A stretch of 64,000 nucleotides of DNA from CAWJKP01 sp963843465 (GTDB lineage: Bacteria > Planctomycetota > Planctomycetia > Pirellulales > Thermoguttaceae): NCBI GenBank assembly GCA_963843465.1, contig CAWJKP010000005.1, positions 1-64,000 on the forward strand, read 5' to 3'. The notes beneath the pieces are model-generated. The model was not told the origin of the DNA and ran no database searches. It saw only the letters and a program-made list of their open reading frames with translations. A program made the translations under genes and the position numbers. Of the stretch, positions 38,958-47,206 are shown piece by piece (position 1 is the first letter of the stretch; each line of letters starts with the position of its first letter).

Positions 38958-39094
38958 GTAGGGTGGGACCAGTAGGGTGGGACCAGTAGGGTGGGACCAG
39001 TAGGGTGGGACCAGCTCGCGAAGCGAGCGCCGGCCCACCGTAAGAAACACTTGGTGGGCCGGCGCTCGCCCGAGGCGAGCTTGTCCCACCCTAC
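38958..39094. repeat. Palindromic repeat family C, copy with 4x end amplification
   Basis: Left end GTAGGGTGGGACCA is present four times in tandem (14-bp units, 38958-39013), then the usual arm GCTCGCGAAGCGAGCGCCGGCCCACC and complement ending in CTTGTCCCACCCTAC. Lies between metY (upstream region) and the CpsD-like gene end. Confidence 0.9.
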
Positions 39095-39104
39095 CGGCGC
39101 GGCG

Positions 39105-40064
39105 TTAGCCTGGTAACGGCGGCCCCAAGAGGATGCTTCCCAGGAGACGCCCGCCGGCGGCTTCCAGAGCGTGCAAGGCGCGACGCAACGCCCGTTTGCG
39201 GGTCTCGCCCAGACGCAAGGCCAGGTAGACGCCATCGAAGTGCCGGGCCAGGCAATCCGCTCCCGGCCGGATCAACCAAGGAGCGTCGAATAACACCAGC
39301 CGGAAGCGGCCGTGCCACTGTTCCAACAGCGGCGCCAGTCGGTCGGCCGGGAAAGGGGACAGTCCCCATTTGCCGGGACAAACCTTCGGTCGGTGCCCGC
39401 CCGACCAGCCTTTGGCCGGTGCCCGGTGCTTCGCACAAATGGGGACTGTCCCCTTTTCCTCCCAGTCGCTACGGCCGGCAGGCAGAACAAACAACGAGGG
39501 AATCTCGGTCGCGGCGATCGCCTCCTCCCATCCGGTGCGGCCGCCGAGCACGCCCGCTAAACCGGGATCGGGGAGGACGCCGAAGTGCGAGCCCAGCCTC
39601 GGCTGGCGGAAGTCGGCGTCGACCGCCAGCACGCCCTGCGGCTCCCGGCGGGCCAAAGCCGCGGCGAGCGAGGCCACCATCGCGGTCCGGCCGATGCCCT
39701 CCTCGACGCTCGTGAAGCAAAGTGCGGCCGGACGGCCAGGCACGATCTGGGCCAGGATCGTCTCGGCCAACTCGTCGTAGGCTCCGCGCGGCGGAGCGTT
39801 GTCAGCCGCGACCGTCTCATTGCTCGACGGATTACCAATCCGTCCCACATCAGAACCGACACTTGTTTCCCCGCCGCTGCTGAGCGACGGCTCCTGCCGT
39901 AGCGCCAGCCCGTCCGGCAGGTACTCCGGCGGCGGCGTCAGGTCGTCGTCGGGAACCACCGCTTGCCGGGAAATGTCTGGGGGCTGAGCAGTGGCCGAGC
40001 CGGCAGAAGAGGGCGACCCCTGCTTGCATTCGAGCTGTCGCAACGCTTGCAATACGCGGCCCAT
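39105..40064 (-). CDS. CpsD/CapB-like P-loop ATPase with two in-frame palindrome insertions
   Basis: 319 aa. The N-terminus MGRVLQALRQLE is typical for exopolysaccharide tyrosine-kinase-like ATPases. The Walker A position reads EEGIGRTAMVASLA, with Arg where Lys is expected; Walker A' is VLAVDADFRQPRLGSHFG; the third motif is FRLVLFDAPWLIRPGA. Two repeat-derived segments interrupt it: GRIGNPSS near residue 74 (half of family B) and about 35 residues (EEKGTVPICAKHRAP...GKWGLSPFP) from palindrome K at 39352-39456. Neither causes a stop. No Tyr-rich tail is seen. Expected role: control of polysaccharide synthesis/export. Adjacent to an ExeA-like ATPase. Confidence 0.75.
   Translation of the reverse strand: MGRVLQALRQLECKQGSPSSAGSATAQPPDISRQAVVPDDDLTPPPEYLPDGLALRQEPSLSSGGETSVGSDVGRIGNPSSNETVAADNAPPRGAYDELAETILAQIVPGRPAALCFTSVEEGIGRTAMVASLAAALARREPQGVLAVDADFRQPRLGSHFGVLPDPGLAGVLGGRTGWEEAIAATEIPSLFVLPAGRSDWEEKGTVPICAKHRAPAKGWSGGHRPKVCPGKWGLSPFPADRLAPLLEQWHGRFRLVLFDAPWLIRPGADCLARHFDGVYLALRLGETRKRALRRALHALEAAGGRLLGSILLGPPLPG
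39352..39456. repeat. 105-bp palindrome (family K) in frame inside the CpsD-like gene
   Basis: Arms AAAGGGGACAGTCCCCATTTG and its complement at the other end; the inner part is a weaker inverted repeat (GGTCGGTGCCC / GGCCGGTGCCC). 105 bp = 35 codons. The GGGGACAGTC core also occurs beside the group II intron. Confidence 0.88.
39826..39848. repeat. Half copy of palindrome family B inside the CpsD-like gene
   Basis: GACGGATTACCAATCCGTCCCAC, equal to one arm of family B plus its end, translated in frame as part of the N-terminal linker (VGRIGNPSS). Confidence 0.7.
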
Positions 40065-40088
40065 CGTCGTTCCTTTCGCGCGTCGCCC

Positions 40089-40226
40089 TTAGCCCGGATT
40101 ATTCACGGGCGCTTCGTAAGCGCGACGCGTAAGCGAGGACGGCTAAGGGACTTACCCTCGCTTACGCTTCGGGTTTCGATCGCGCTCTGCGCCGTTCACA
40201 TCACGGGGCGTGAATAATTCGGGTTA
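40089..40226. repeat. Palindromic repeat family L between the two ATPase genes
   Basis: Outer arms TTAGCCCGGATTATTCACG / CGTGAATAATTCGGGTTA enclose GCGTAAGCGAGG / CCTCGCTTACGC. The right end supplies the stop codon TAA of the ExeA-like gene. Related blocks occur at 44615-44870. Confidence 0.8.
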
Positions 40227-41789
40227 GCTGCTGCGCCGCAGCCGGGCAAACAACTGGCGGTACTCCTGGCGGCGGACGGCGGCTGGCGGCTGCACGAGGG
40301 GCACGTCCGCATCATCGTAGTTGTCTTCCACGACCAACAACAGATCTTCGTCTCCCGGCTCGGCGGCCGGCTGCGGCGGATGAAGCGGAACCGTGCCAGG
40401 CTCACGCTCCCACTCGCCTGCTGCCGTCGAGTCGCCGACCGCCGCCGCGGGCTGCGACGGTCGCGTCGCCTGGCCCGCGGTCAACAACTCGGATTCCGGC
40501 AGTTGGCTGCCGAACTCGAGCGTCGTCGCCGCAACTTCCGCCGCGGCCGGCGCCGCCTCGGACGGAGTCGCCGCGGCCGGCGAGTCGAGGGGCTGATCGC
40601 CTTGCCGCGCATAGCTCAGCGGCGACTGCCGGTCGGCGGGCAGGTTGGCATAGCGGTCGATCACGATCTGTTCTTCCTCGAACGCCTCGCAAAACGGGTT
40701 GGAAAGCTCGTCGAAGACCAACTCCACTTCCGGTCCGATCGAGCCGGCCGGCTGGAAGTCCTCCTCCATGTCGGCCAGGGCCTGCTGAATCCGGGCCACC
40801 TGCCGGGCCGGCTCCGGGACCCGGTCCTGCTCTTCGCCCGCGACCCGCAGCATGGGGACCGACCCGGCCGGCGAGCCCGACGGCTCGCCAACCTCGCTCG
40901 GCTCGTCGTCCAGTCCGCTGCCGAACTCGATGACTCCCGGCGCCGGCGACTCTTTGCGGCTGCCGGCGTTCCAAGGCGTCGGCAACTGCTGGAGGTCGGC
41001 CCAGGCTTCCTCGATATCGCTCGGCTGCACCTGCCGGCGTCCGCCGCTGTAGGCCAGCAACAGGGCATGATCGCAAAGCTGGTTGATCAGCCGCGGCACA
41101 CCGTCGGTCGCCGCGAAGACCGCCGGGGCCACTTCCGCCGCGAAGACCCGCGACGCCGTCCCGCCGGCGGCCGTAATCTGCGCCTGGAGATAGTCCTGGG
41201 TCTGACCCCGGTTGAGCGATTCCAGGTAGCAGCGGGCCGCGATCCGCTGGCTGAACGATTCCAGCTTGGGACTGGCAAGCCGCTCTTCCAGCGGCCCTCC
41301 GCCCACCAACACCAGCCGCACGCAAGGCTGCCCTCGGGCGACCAGGTTGGTCATCATGCGGAGCTCATCCAGCAGCCGCAAGGAGAGCACGTGGGCCTCG
41401 TCGACCAGCAGCAGGACTCCCTGAGGGCAGCCGTCGCCCTTGGCCAGGTACTCCAGGATTGCCAGCCGCAACTCGCCTTCGTCCATGCCGCGATAGGGCT
41501 GTGCAAGATGGAAAAGGATGGCCTGGAGCAATGCCCGCCGACTGCCCAAATGTCCCCCGGAAAGCAGCACAACGCGGAGCGAATCCTGGAACTGCTCGCC
41601 CAGCATCAGGCAGAGCAGCGTTTTCCCGGTGCCTGACGGCCCGACCACCAACCCCGCGCCTTCCACCCGCTGAATACATCGCGTGAGGAGCTGCAAGGCC
41701 CCGTCGATCGCCGCCCCCGGGAAGTACTGCTCGATGCAGGGGACTGAGGCAAAGGGCCTCTTGTTCAGACCGAAGTAGGCTTCGTACAT
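40224..41789 (-). CDS. ExeA/GspA-like AAA ATPase
   Basis: 521 aa. MYEAYFGLNKRPFASVPCIEQYFPG is the typical beginning of ExeA-type ATPases. Walker A GPSGTGKTLLCLMLG (near residue 50), Walker B VLLLVDEAHVLSLRLLDELRM, a sensor-like region and PRLINQLCDHALLLAYSGG. The C-terminal ~240 residues are acidic, low complexity and likely disordered. Members drive assembly steps of type II secretion or polysaccharide export, often paired with a CpsD-like ATPase as here. Same strand and direction as 39105-40064, which follows 159 bp later. Cytoplasmic. Confidence 0.82.
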   Translation of the reverse strand: MYEAYFGLNKRPFASVPCIEQYFPGAAIDGALQLLTRCIQRVEGAGLVVGPSGTGKTLLCLMLGEQFQDSLRVVLLSGGHLGSRRALLQAILFHLAQPYRGMDEGELRLAILEYLAKGDGCPQGVLLLVDEAHVLSLRLLDELRMMTNLVARGQPCVRLVLVGGGPLEERLASPKLESFSQRIAARCYLESLNRGQTQDYLQAQITAAGGTASRVFAAEVAPAVFAATDGVPRLINQLCDHALLLAYSGGRRQVQPSDIEEAWADLQQLPTPWNAGSRKESPAPGVIEFGSGLDDEPSEVGEPSGSPAGSVPMLRVAGEEQDRVPEPARQVARIQQALADMEEDFQPAGSIGPEVELVFDELSNPFCEAFEEEQIVIDRYANLPADRQSPLSYARQGDQPLDSPAAATPSEAAPAAAEVAATTLEFGSQLPESELLTAGQATRPSQPAAAVGDSTAAGEWEREPGTVPLHPPQPAAEPGDEDLLLVVEDNYDDADVPLVQPPAAVRRQEYRQLFARLRRSS

Positions 41790-42222
41790 GAAACGCTTTC
41801 CCTAGTCTCTCTGATCGCTACACTTCGCGCTAATTGCGGATATTCCGCGGCCGGTCCCTGAGCGCAGACCGGGAGCGTACTTTTCCATCTCCTCTGATCG
41901 GCTAGCCAGTGTTAACCACTCCACTACAACAAAGCGGCGGGCTTGTTGACCGCATTAGGCAAACTGACCGGATTGGATGGGTAGTATGGAGAAGTGGTCA
42001 GTGGCTAGTGGTCAGTCAGAGGTAGGGTGGGACAAGGCCGCCGTGGCGGCCGCCGGCCCACCAAGTCCCGCAAGAATGGTGGGCCGGCGCTCGCTCGCGC
42101 GAGCTTGTCCCACCCTGCCTTGCTAAAGCCGGTACTACGAACTTCTAGCTAGCCAAGAAAACAGACCGGGCGCCGAAGCGGCAGAGCGCCGCGGCGCCCG
42201 GTGGAGCGATTCGCGGTAAGGC
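41790..42222. repeat. Intergenic region with GTCAGTGG repeat and family C palindrome
   Basis: 41996-42019 has GTGGTCAGTGGCTAGTGGTC (family G). 42022-42119 is a full family C palindrome (GTAGGGTGGGACAAGGCCGC ... GCGAGCTTGTCCCACCCTGC). The first 200 bp upstream of the ExeA-like gene should contain its promoter, which I cannot locate. Confidence 0.8.
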
Positions 42223-43326
42223 TCACTGCCAACCGGTCTTCGGCTGGCCGCTGTCGATAACGCCCAGCAATTCGTAGACGCCGGGGTAGCTGCCGTTTGC
42301 GCTCAGCGCCTGGAAGACGGAATTGGGCGTCGGGCCTGCCTGGGTGGTGCCGGCGATGGTCAGACCGGCCGATGCCAGATTGCCAAAGCTCACGCCATCG
42401 GAAATGAAGTGTACCGAGCCGTCGGCGAAGACGTACTGGGAGCCGCCGGTGTGCGAGCTGCCGAAGCCCAAGGAGCAGTTATAGGGCGGACTACCGGCGG
42501 TGACACTGCTCCCCATAAGGGTCTGGGTGGTGTCGTTCTGTTTGACGCTCACGCGGCCGAGGACCAGGTAGCCGCCGCCCTTGGTGCCGTAATCGTTCGC
42601 CGTGCTGTCCTGCGGCGCTGCCACGCCGAACCAAATTCCGGCGTAGCACTTCTTATCGCGCTCGCCGACGGCCATAGTGTTGGACGTACCGTCGATGATG
42701 TCGCGGATCTTGATGTTGGTGCCGCCCGGGAAGAACCCGTTATTGTAACTCGTGCCTGTGTTATCGTAGAGGCCCATCACGCCGATGTAGTTGGACGTGG
42801 CTGGAGCAGGGATCGTTTTGCCGCCGAAATAGCGGTAGGTAAGGGGCAGTTGGTCGGGGGTCTGATCCGTAGGGCAGCGCATGGCGGCAATAATCGTGGG
42901 GACGATCTGCGCGGCCGTAACGGTGGGGGTAGAGCCGTTGCCGCCGGCCGTCGCGTTGAGCACGTTGTCGCAGGTGAAATCCTTAGGGTCCAGCGCGTTG
43001 TAAAGCGGCCCCTGTTCGATGTAGGGCAGGAGCATCACCACCCAGCTCCAGCCGGCAGTCGCCGCCGGCGCGCTTGCCGTCCCATTGACGATGTAGCCCG
43101 GCGGGAAGGCATTCACGGTGCTCTCGTAGTTCAGCAGCGCCAAGCCGAGTTGCTTGAGGTTGTTCTGGCACTGCGCCCGCCGGGCAGCTTCGCGGGCCGC
43201 TTGCACGGCTGGCAAGAGCAGCGCAATGAGGATGCCGATGATCGCAATGACCACCAGCAGTTCCACGAGGGTGAAGGCCAACCGCGATCCTCCACCGCGT
43301 GGCCGAGCGTTTCCCAGGTATCTCAC
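42223..43326 (-). CDS. DUF1559 / H-X9-DG prepilin-type protein
   Basis: 367 aa. Prepilin-type N-terminus RLAFTLVELLVVIAIIGILIALLLPAVQAAREAARR with the F-T-L-V-E cleavage context after a basic leader. The middle is Gly/Thr/Asn-rich and beta-sheeted. The C-terminal H-X9-DG box is present: SSHTGGSQYVFADGSVHFIS (His, nine residues, DG). Such proteins are massively duplicated in planctomycetes and likely form pseudopilus or surface structures. The usual leader length and class are conserved. Single gene with its own intergenic flanks. Confidence 0.93.
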   Translation of the reverse strand: MRYLGNARPRGGGSRLAFTLVELLVVIAIIGILIALLLPAVQAAREAARRAQCQNNLKQLGLALLNYESTVNAFPPGYIVNGTASAPAATAGWSWVVMLLPYIEQGPLYNALDPKDFTCDNVLNATAGGNGSTPTVTAAQIVPTIIAAMRCPTDQTPDQLPLTYRYFGGKTIPAPATSNYIGVMGLYDNTGTSYNNGFFPGGTNIKIRDIIDGTSNTMAVGERDKKCYAGIWFGVAAPQDSTANDYGTKGGGYLVLGRVSVKQNDTTQTLMGSSVTAGSPPYNCSLGFGSSHTGGSQYVFADGSVHFISDGVSFGNLASAGLTIAGTTQAGPTPNSVFQALSANGSYPGVYELLGVIDSGQPKTGWQ

Positions 43327-43641
43327 AGCAGTTCTCCCTTAAGAAAGAATGAGAGGAAAGATGCCGAATGACGGTCCGGCAAATACCAAACCGGGCCTAA
43401 CCGTCATCATAGGCAAAACGACAAACTCTGCAAGCTATCTTGCGGAATTCCTGGGGGAGATGCCACCGTGATCCGCGACGACGGCCTGCGGGATCGAAGA
43501 CGAGGCAGGGCAGGTGCCGCACCCCCGTCGGAAGTGGTATAGGAAGACGGCCAGACGCGGAGAGGGGGAGACGCGGGGACGCGGAGAAATCCCCCCGGTC
43601 GCCGCGTCCCCGCGTCTCCCCTGTCCCCTTTTAGGCCACAG
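43327..43641. repeat. Intergenic region with GC-rich palindrome
   Basis: About 43555-43625 contains CGCGGAGAGGGGGAGACGCGGGGACGCGG and the complementary CCGCGTCCCCGCGTCTCCCC, another repeat family. The rest of the 315 bp shows nothing recognisable. Confidence 0.65.
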
Positions 43642-43986
43642 CTATTCGTCACTTCGGCCGCGACTACCGCCGTAGCCGCCGCCGCCACCACGCCGGCCGC
43701 CGTAGCCGCCGCCACCCGGGCGCCCGCCCGTTCGGGGGCCCTTATCCTCGGCCTCATTGACCTTGATCGTGCGGCCTTCCAGGTTGCTGCCGTTCATGGC
43801 GTTGATGGCGTTGACCGCATCCTCGTCGTTGTTGAAGGTAATGAACCCGAACCCGCGTGAGCGGCCCGTATCCCGATCCATAATCACCTTCGCCTCGGCG
43901 ATATCGCCGAATTGCTGGAAAGCCTGCCGCAGTCCGGCATCGGTCGTGTTCCAGCTCAAACCGCCCACAAACAGTTTCTTCGACAT
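43642..43986 (-). CDS. RRM-domain RNA-binding protein, glycine-rich C-terminus
   Basis: 114 aa from ATG 43986 (MSKKLFVGGLSWNT). A single RNA recognition motif: RNP2 LFVGGL and RNP1 RGFGFITF, with the typical LRQAFQQFGDIAEAKVIMDRDTGRSRG between them. The last ~30 residues are Gly/Arg/Tyr-rich (GGGYGGRRGGGGGYGG). Bacterial members bind single-stranded RNA and are often cold-responsive; the upstream 5' leader (43987-44100) could host regulation, which I cannot show. Confidence 0.92.
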   Translation of the reverse strand: MSKKLFVGGLSWNTTDAGLRQAFQQFGDIAEAKVIMDRDTGRSRGFGFITFNNDEDAVNAINAMNGSNLEGRTIKVNEAEDKGPRTGGRPGGGGYGGRRGGGGGYGGSRGRSDE

Positions 43987-44239
43987 CCTACTAATAGCTC
44001 CTGATTTGGGCATTCCCCGGGCACGGACCGCCTGAGGAAACGCCGCTCGTGACGGGCGAAAGTACGGGCCCCGTGGTCCTTGGCCCGCGGACGGCCACAG
44101 CGGCCGCCCCTAAGTGCCACGTAGCATAGCATTTCCCAAGTTCCGTGCAACGGCTGTTTTGCGGAAGTTCCTTGTGCTATACTCCAGTAATCGCTATATT
44201 GCGACGTTTGTAACCCGGTCTTCACGAAGGGAGCATTCT

Positions 44240-44614
44240 GTGGCCAAAGAAAAGGAAATCGACATTCCCATCCCCCCTGTCGCGGCAGAGCCTCTGGTTC
44301 AGCAGCCCCCCCCGCGGGCCCAGCCTCAGATCGACGACACCAAGGTCATCGCCTGCTATGCAAACTTCTGCAGGGTTACCGGTACCCCGGAAGAGATGAT
44401 CATCGACTTTGGTCTCAATCCCCAGCCCGTGGGAATCCCCACGCAGCCGATCCCTGTGACCCAGCGGATCATCACCAACTTCTACACTGCCAAGCGGATG
44501 CTGCACGCCCTGCAGTTGACCGTGCAGCGCCACGAGGCGACCTTCGGTGTACTGGAGATCGACATCCAGCGCCGTGTCCGCCCGGGCCTGACCCAGGGCC
44601 AGCCACAGCGCTAG
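44240..44614 (+). CDS. DUF3467 protein
   Basis: 124 aa with GTG start at 44240 preceded by GAAGGGAG. Core sequence QIDDTKVIACYANFCRVTGTPEEMIIDFGLNP ... TQRIITNFYTAKRMLHALQLTVQRHEATFG matches the small DUF3467 family, common in planctomycetes and other bacteria, without known function. The N-terminus is Pro/Ala-rich, the C-terminus basic. Divergent from the RRM gene. Confidence 0.88.
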   Translation: MAKEKEIDIPIPPVAAEPLVQQPPPRAQPQIDDTKVIACYANFCRVTGTPEEMIIDFGLNPQPVGIPTQPIPVTQRIITNFYTAKRMLHALQLTVQRHEATFGVLEIDIQRRVRPGLTQGQPQR

Positions 44615-45132
44615 CCGGGGTTATACACGGTTAGCCGGGGTTATCCACGGCCCCACAGTAGCCCGAAGCGCAAGCGAGGGTGGCACACCAACTTACCCTT
44701 GCTCGCGCTTCGGGCTAGTGTTGCGTGCCGAAACACCCGCGCCACGAATATACTGCACGCGGGCGAGACTAATAGTAACCCGAAGCGTTAGCGAGGGACG
44801 TAACCTGTTACCTCGCTCGCGCTTTGCGCCTAGTGTTGCGTGCCGAAACACCCGCGCCACGAATAATCCGGCCTGGCCGGCCGTCACCGCCACCGAGCCA
44901 TCGGAAGCCTCTTGCGCTTTCACCCGCTGGTTCGTGGAGAACATAACCTACGCGCCGACCGTTCACCGCTCTTCTCTAGTGCGTCTGGGCAAGATTTGCC
45001 GATTATGCCGGCGCTGCGCTCTTGCAAACGGCGTCCCCACCGGTCAATTTCGGGTATTGATGTACGGTGGTAACGATTTTGCCGAAAGAATCGTAAGGCG
45101 GGGTTGAAGCGGAAAATCTGCCTGTAACGATT
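44615..45132. repeat. Intergenic region with family L repeats and a 36-bp direct repeat
   Basis: Contains two TAGCCGGGGTTAT(A/C)CACGG copies (about 44613-44650), family L palindromes (TAGCCCGAAGCGCAAGCGAGG / CTCGCGCTTCGGGCTAG) and a perfect 36-bp direct repeat CTAGTGTTGCGTGCCGAAAC... at 44715-44750 and 44830-44865. No gene is supported before the TolC-like start. Confidence 0.75.
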
Positions 45133-46695
45133 ATGCGGCCTTACAGACGACCCATGAGCGGCATCATTTCACCTTATCGGCTGCGATCCTCCGCCGTAGG
45201 CGGGGTGTTTGCTTGGGTCCTGGCCGCCGTCGTGGTCGCTTTCTCGGGTTGCGCGGAACGGAATCGCCTTGCCAGCCCCTTCTCGATCGAGGCGTCTGAG
45301 GAGACGCCCGCGGAAGTCGCACCGCCGGGAACGTCGATTTCCAAGGCCACATGGCTCCCCGTGACGCCCGGCGGGGAAACTCCGGCCGGCAACTCCGGCG
45401 ACCGGCCCGAAGCCAGGCTCACGCAGGCGGCGGAAGTGGTTCCCGGCCCGGACCCGGTCGCGGCCCTTTCCGATGCCGCGGCTTCGGGTATCTCCTTGGA
45501 AGAAGCGGTCCTGGAAGCCCTCAAGTGCGATCCCACGCTCCGCGCCGGCGCGGAGGCAATCCAGCAGGCCGAAGCGGACTTCGAGACCAGCCGGCTGCCG
45601 CCCAACCCGACGCTGACGCTGAACGGCACGTACCTTCCGCTGCGGCCCTTCACCGCGGCGAACCCGGGCGGGCCGCCGGAGCTGGACGTCATCGCCGGCT
45701 ACCCCGTGGACTGGTTCCTGTTCGGCAAGCGGGCGGCGGCCATCGGCAGCGCCAAGTTGGGCGTGTGCGTTTCCAACGCCGATTACGCCGACCTGGTCCG
45801 GCAGCGTGTTTCCGGGGCCATCGCCGCGTTCTACGACGTGCTGGAAGCCCGCTCGATGCTCGACCTGGCCCGCGAGGACCTCGCCAGCCAGAAGCGGGTC
45901 GAGGGCATCACGCGCCAGCAGGTGCAGTTCGGCGGGGCCGGCTCGATCGAGGTCGACCGCATCCGTATCTCGGTACTCGCCGGCGAGCGGGAGGTCTGCG
46001 ATCGCGAGACGGCGCTGGTAACGGCGAAGGCGAAACTGCTGGCGGCCCTGGGCCGAAGGAACGTTTCTCCGACGTTTGACGTGAAAGGGAGCCTGGAGAT
46101 TCCCCACGCGGCGACGTCTCCGGAAACGCAGGAAGCGATCGCGCTGGCCGAGCAGAACCGGCCCGACATCGCCTCGCTCCGCCGGCAGATCGAGAAGGCC
46201 CAGGCCGACGTGCGGGTGCAAAAGACCAATGCCTTTCCGGCGATCACGCCCTCGGCGGGCTACACAGACCAGTATCAGACCAGCCAGGGCAGTCCGGACG
46301 CGCAGTCCATGTCGGTCTCCCTCGTTGCGGCGGTCCCGCTGTTTGATCGCAACCAGGGGAACATCCACAAGGCCCAGTCCGTGGCGACCCAGGCCGCGCT
46401 GAACCTCGAGGCCCAGTTGGCGCAGCTCCACGCGGAAATCAAAGAGGACGTGGCGGAATTCGAGTCAGCCAAAGACGACGCGATCTCGACCGGGCCGGAG
46501 CAGCTCAGGGCCGCCCGCAGCGTCCGCGACCGGACCGAGGCGGGCTTCCGGGCCGGGGGCAAGACGCTCCTGGAGGTGATTGACGCGGAGAACGCCTACC
46601 GCGATACTCGGCGCTCGTATATCATGGCCCAATCCAGCTACTGGCACGCCCTTCACCGCTTGAACGCTGCCGTCGGCAAGCAGGTCCTGCGATGA
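45133..46695 (+). CDS. TolC-family outer-membrane efflux lipoprotein
   Basis: 520 aa (ATG 45133; 45154 also possible). Lipobox VVVAFSGC gives a lipid-anchored N-terminus, followed by ~90 residues of Pro/Thr/Glu-rich linker. Two OEP repeats follow: LEEAVLEALKCDPTLRAGAEAI ... and the second from about residue 340 (ALAEQNRPDIASLRRQIEKAQADVRVQ), with long coiled-coil segments and the FDRNQGNIHKAQ motif. Forms the outer-membrane channel of a tripartite pump whose adaptor and RND transporter are encoded just downstream (47207-52058). The adaptor gene is separated by 510 bp of repeats. Confidence 0.9.
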   Translation: MRPYRRPMSGIISPYRLRSSAVGGVFAWVLAAVVVAFSGCAERNRLASPFSIEASEETPAEVAPPGTSISKATWLPVTPGGETPAGNSGDRPEARLTQAAEVVPGPDPVAALSDAAASGISLEEAVLEALKCDPTLRAGAEAIQQAEADFETSRLPPNPTLTLNGTYLPLRPFTAANPGGPPELDVIAGYPVDWFLFGKRAAAIGSAKLGVCVSNADYADLVRQRVSGAIAAFYDVLEARSMLDLAREDLASQKRVEGITRQQVQFGGAGSIEVDRIRISVLAGEREVCDRETALVTAKAKLLAALGRRNVSPTFDVKGSLEIPHAATSPETQEAIALAEQNRPDIASLRRQIEKAQADVRVQKTNAFPAITPSAGYTDQYQTSQGSPDAQSMSVSLVAAVPLFDRNQGNIHKAQSVATQAALNLEAQLAQLHAEIKEDVAEFESAKDDAISTGPEQLRAARSVRDRTEAGFRAGGKTLLEVIDAENAYRDTRRSYIMAQSSYWHALHRLNAAVGKQVLR

Positions 46696-47206
46696 CGAGC
46701 CCCGCGACCCAGGGCCCAGAGGACGTAGGGTGGGACAAGGCCGCCTTGGCGGCCGCCGGCCCACCAAGGCGGAAATGGTGGGCCGGCGCTCGCTGGGGCG
46801 AGCTTGTCCCACCCTACCGATACTAAGGACTGGCGCAGAAACAAGTGTCGCCTTTCGCTCCGCGAAAGAACGCGGCTTTCGCGGAGCGAAAGGCGACAAT
46901 CCGACAGATATTGATTCGCCGGTCCTAAGGACGTAGGGTGGGACCAGGCCGCCTTGGCGGTCGCCGGCCCACCAGAAGTGGCCAGTGGTCAGTGGCCAGT
47001 GGCCAGAACGAAAAGAGTGCTGGGTCTGTAGCCACTGACCACTAACCACTGACCACTAACCACTGACCACTAACCACTGACCACTAACCACTAACCACTG
47101 ACCACTAACCACTAACCACTAACCACTAACCACTCTTTCCTGGTGGGCCGGCACTCGCTGGGGCGAGCTTGTCCCACCCTACCACTGCTCATGAACGGCG
47201 ACTTCG
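46696..47206. repeat. Repeat-filled spacer: C4, F2, and C5 with family G nested inside
   Basis: 46725-46817 family C; 46846-46899 family F; 46933-47182 a family C element split by a long family G array (46979-47128, many copies of CCACTGACCACTAA). There is no gene in this 511-bp spacer, although it lies inside a probable efflux operon. Confidence 0.9.
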
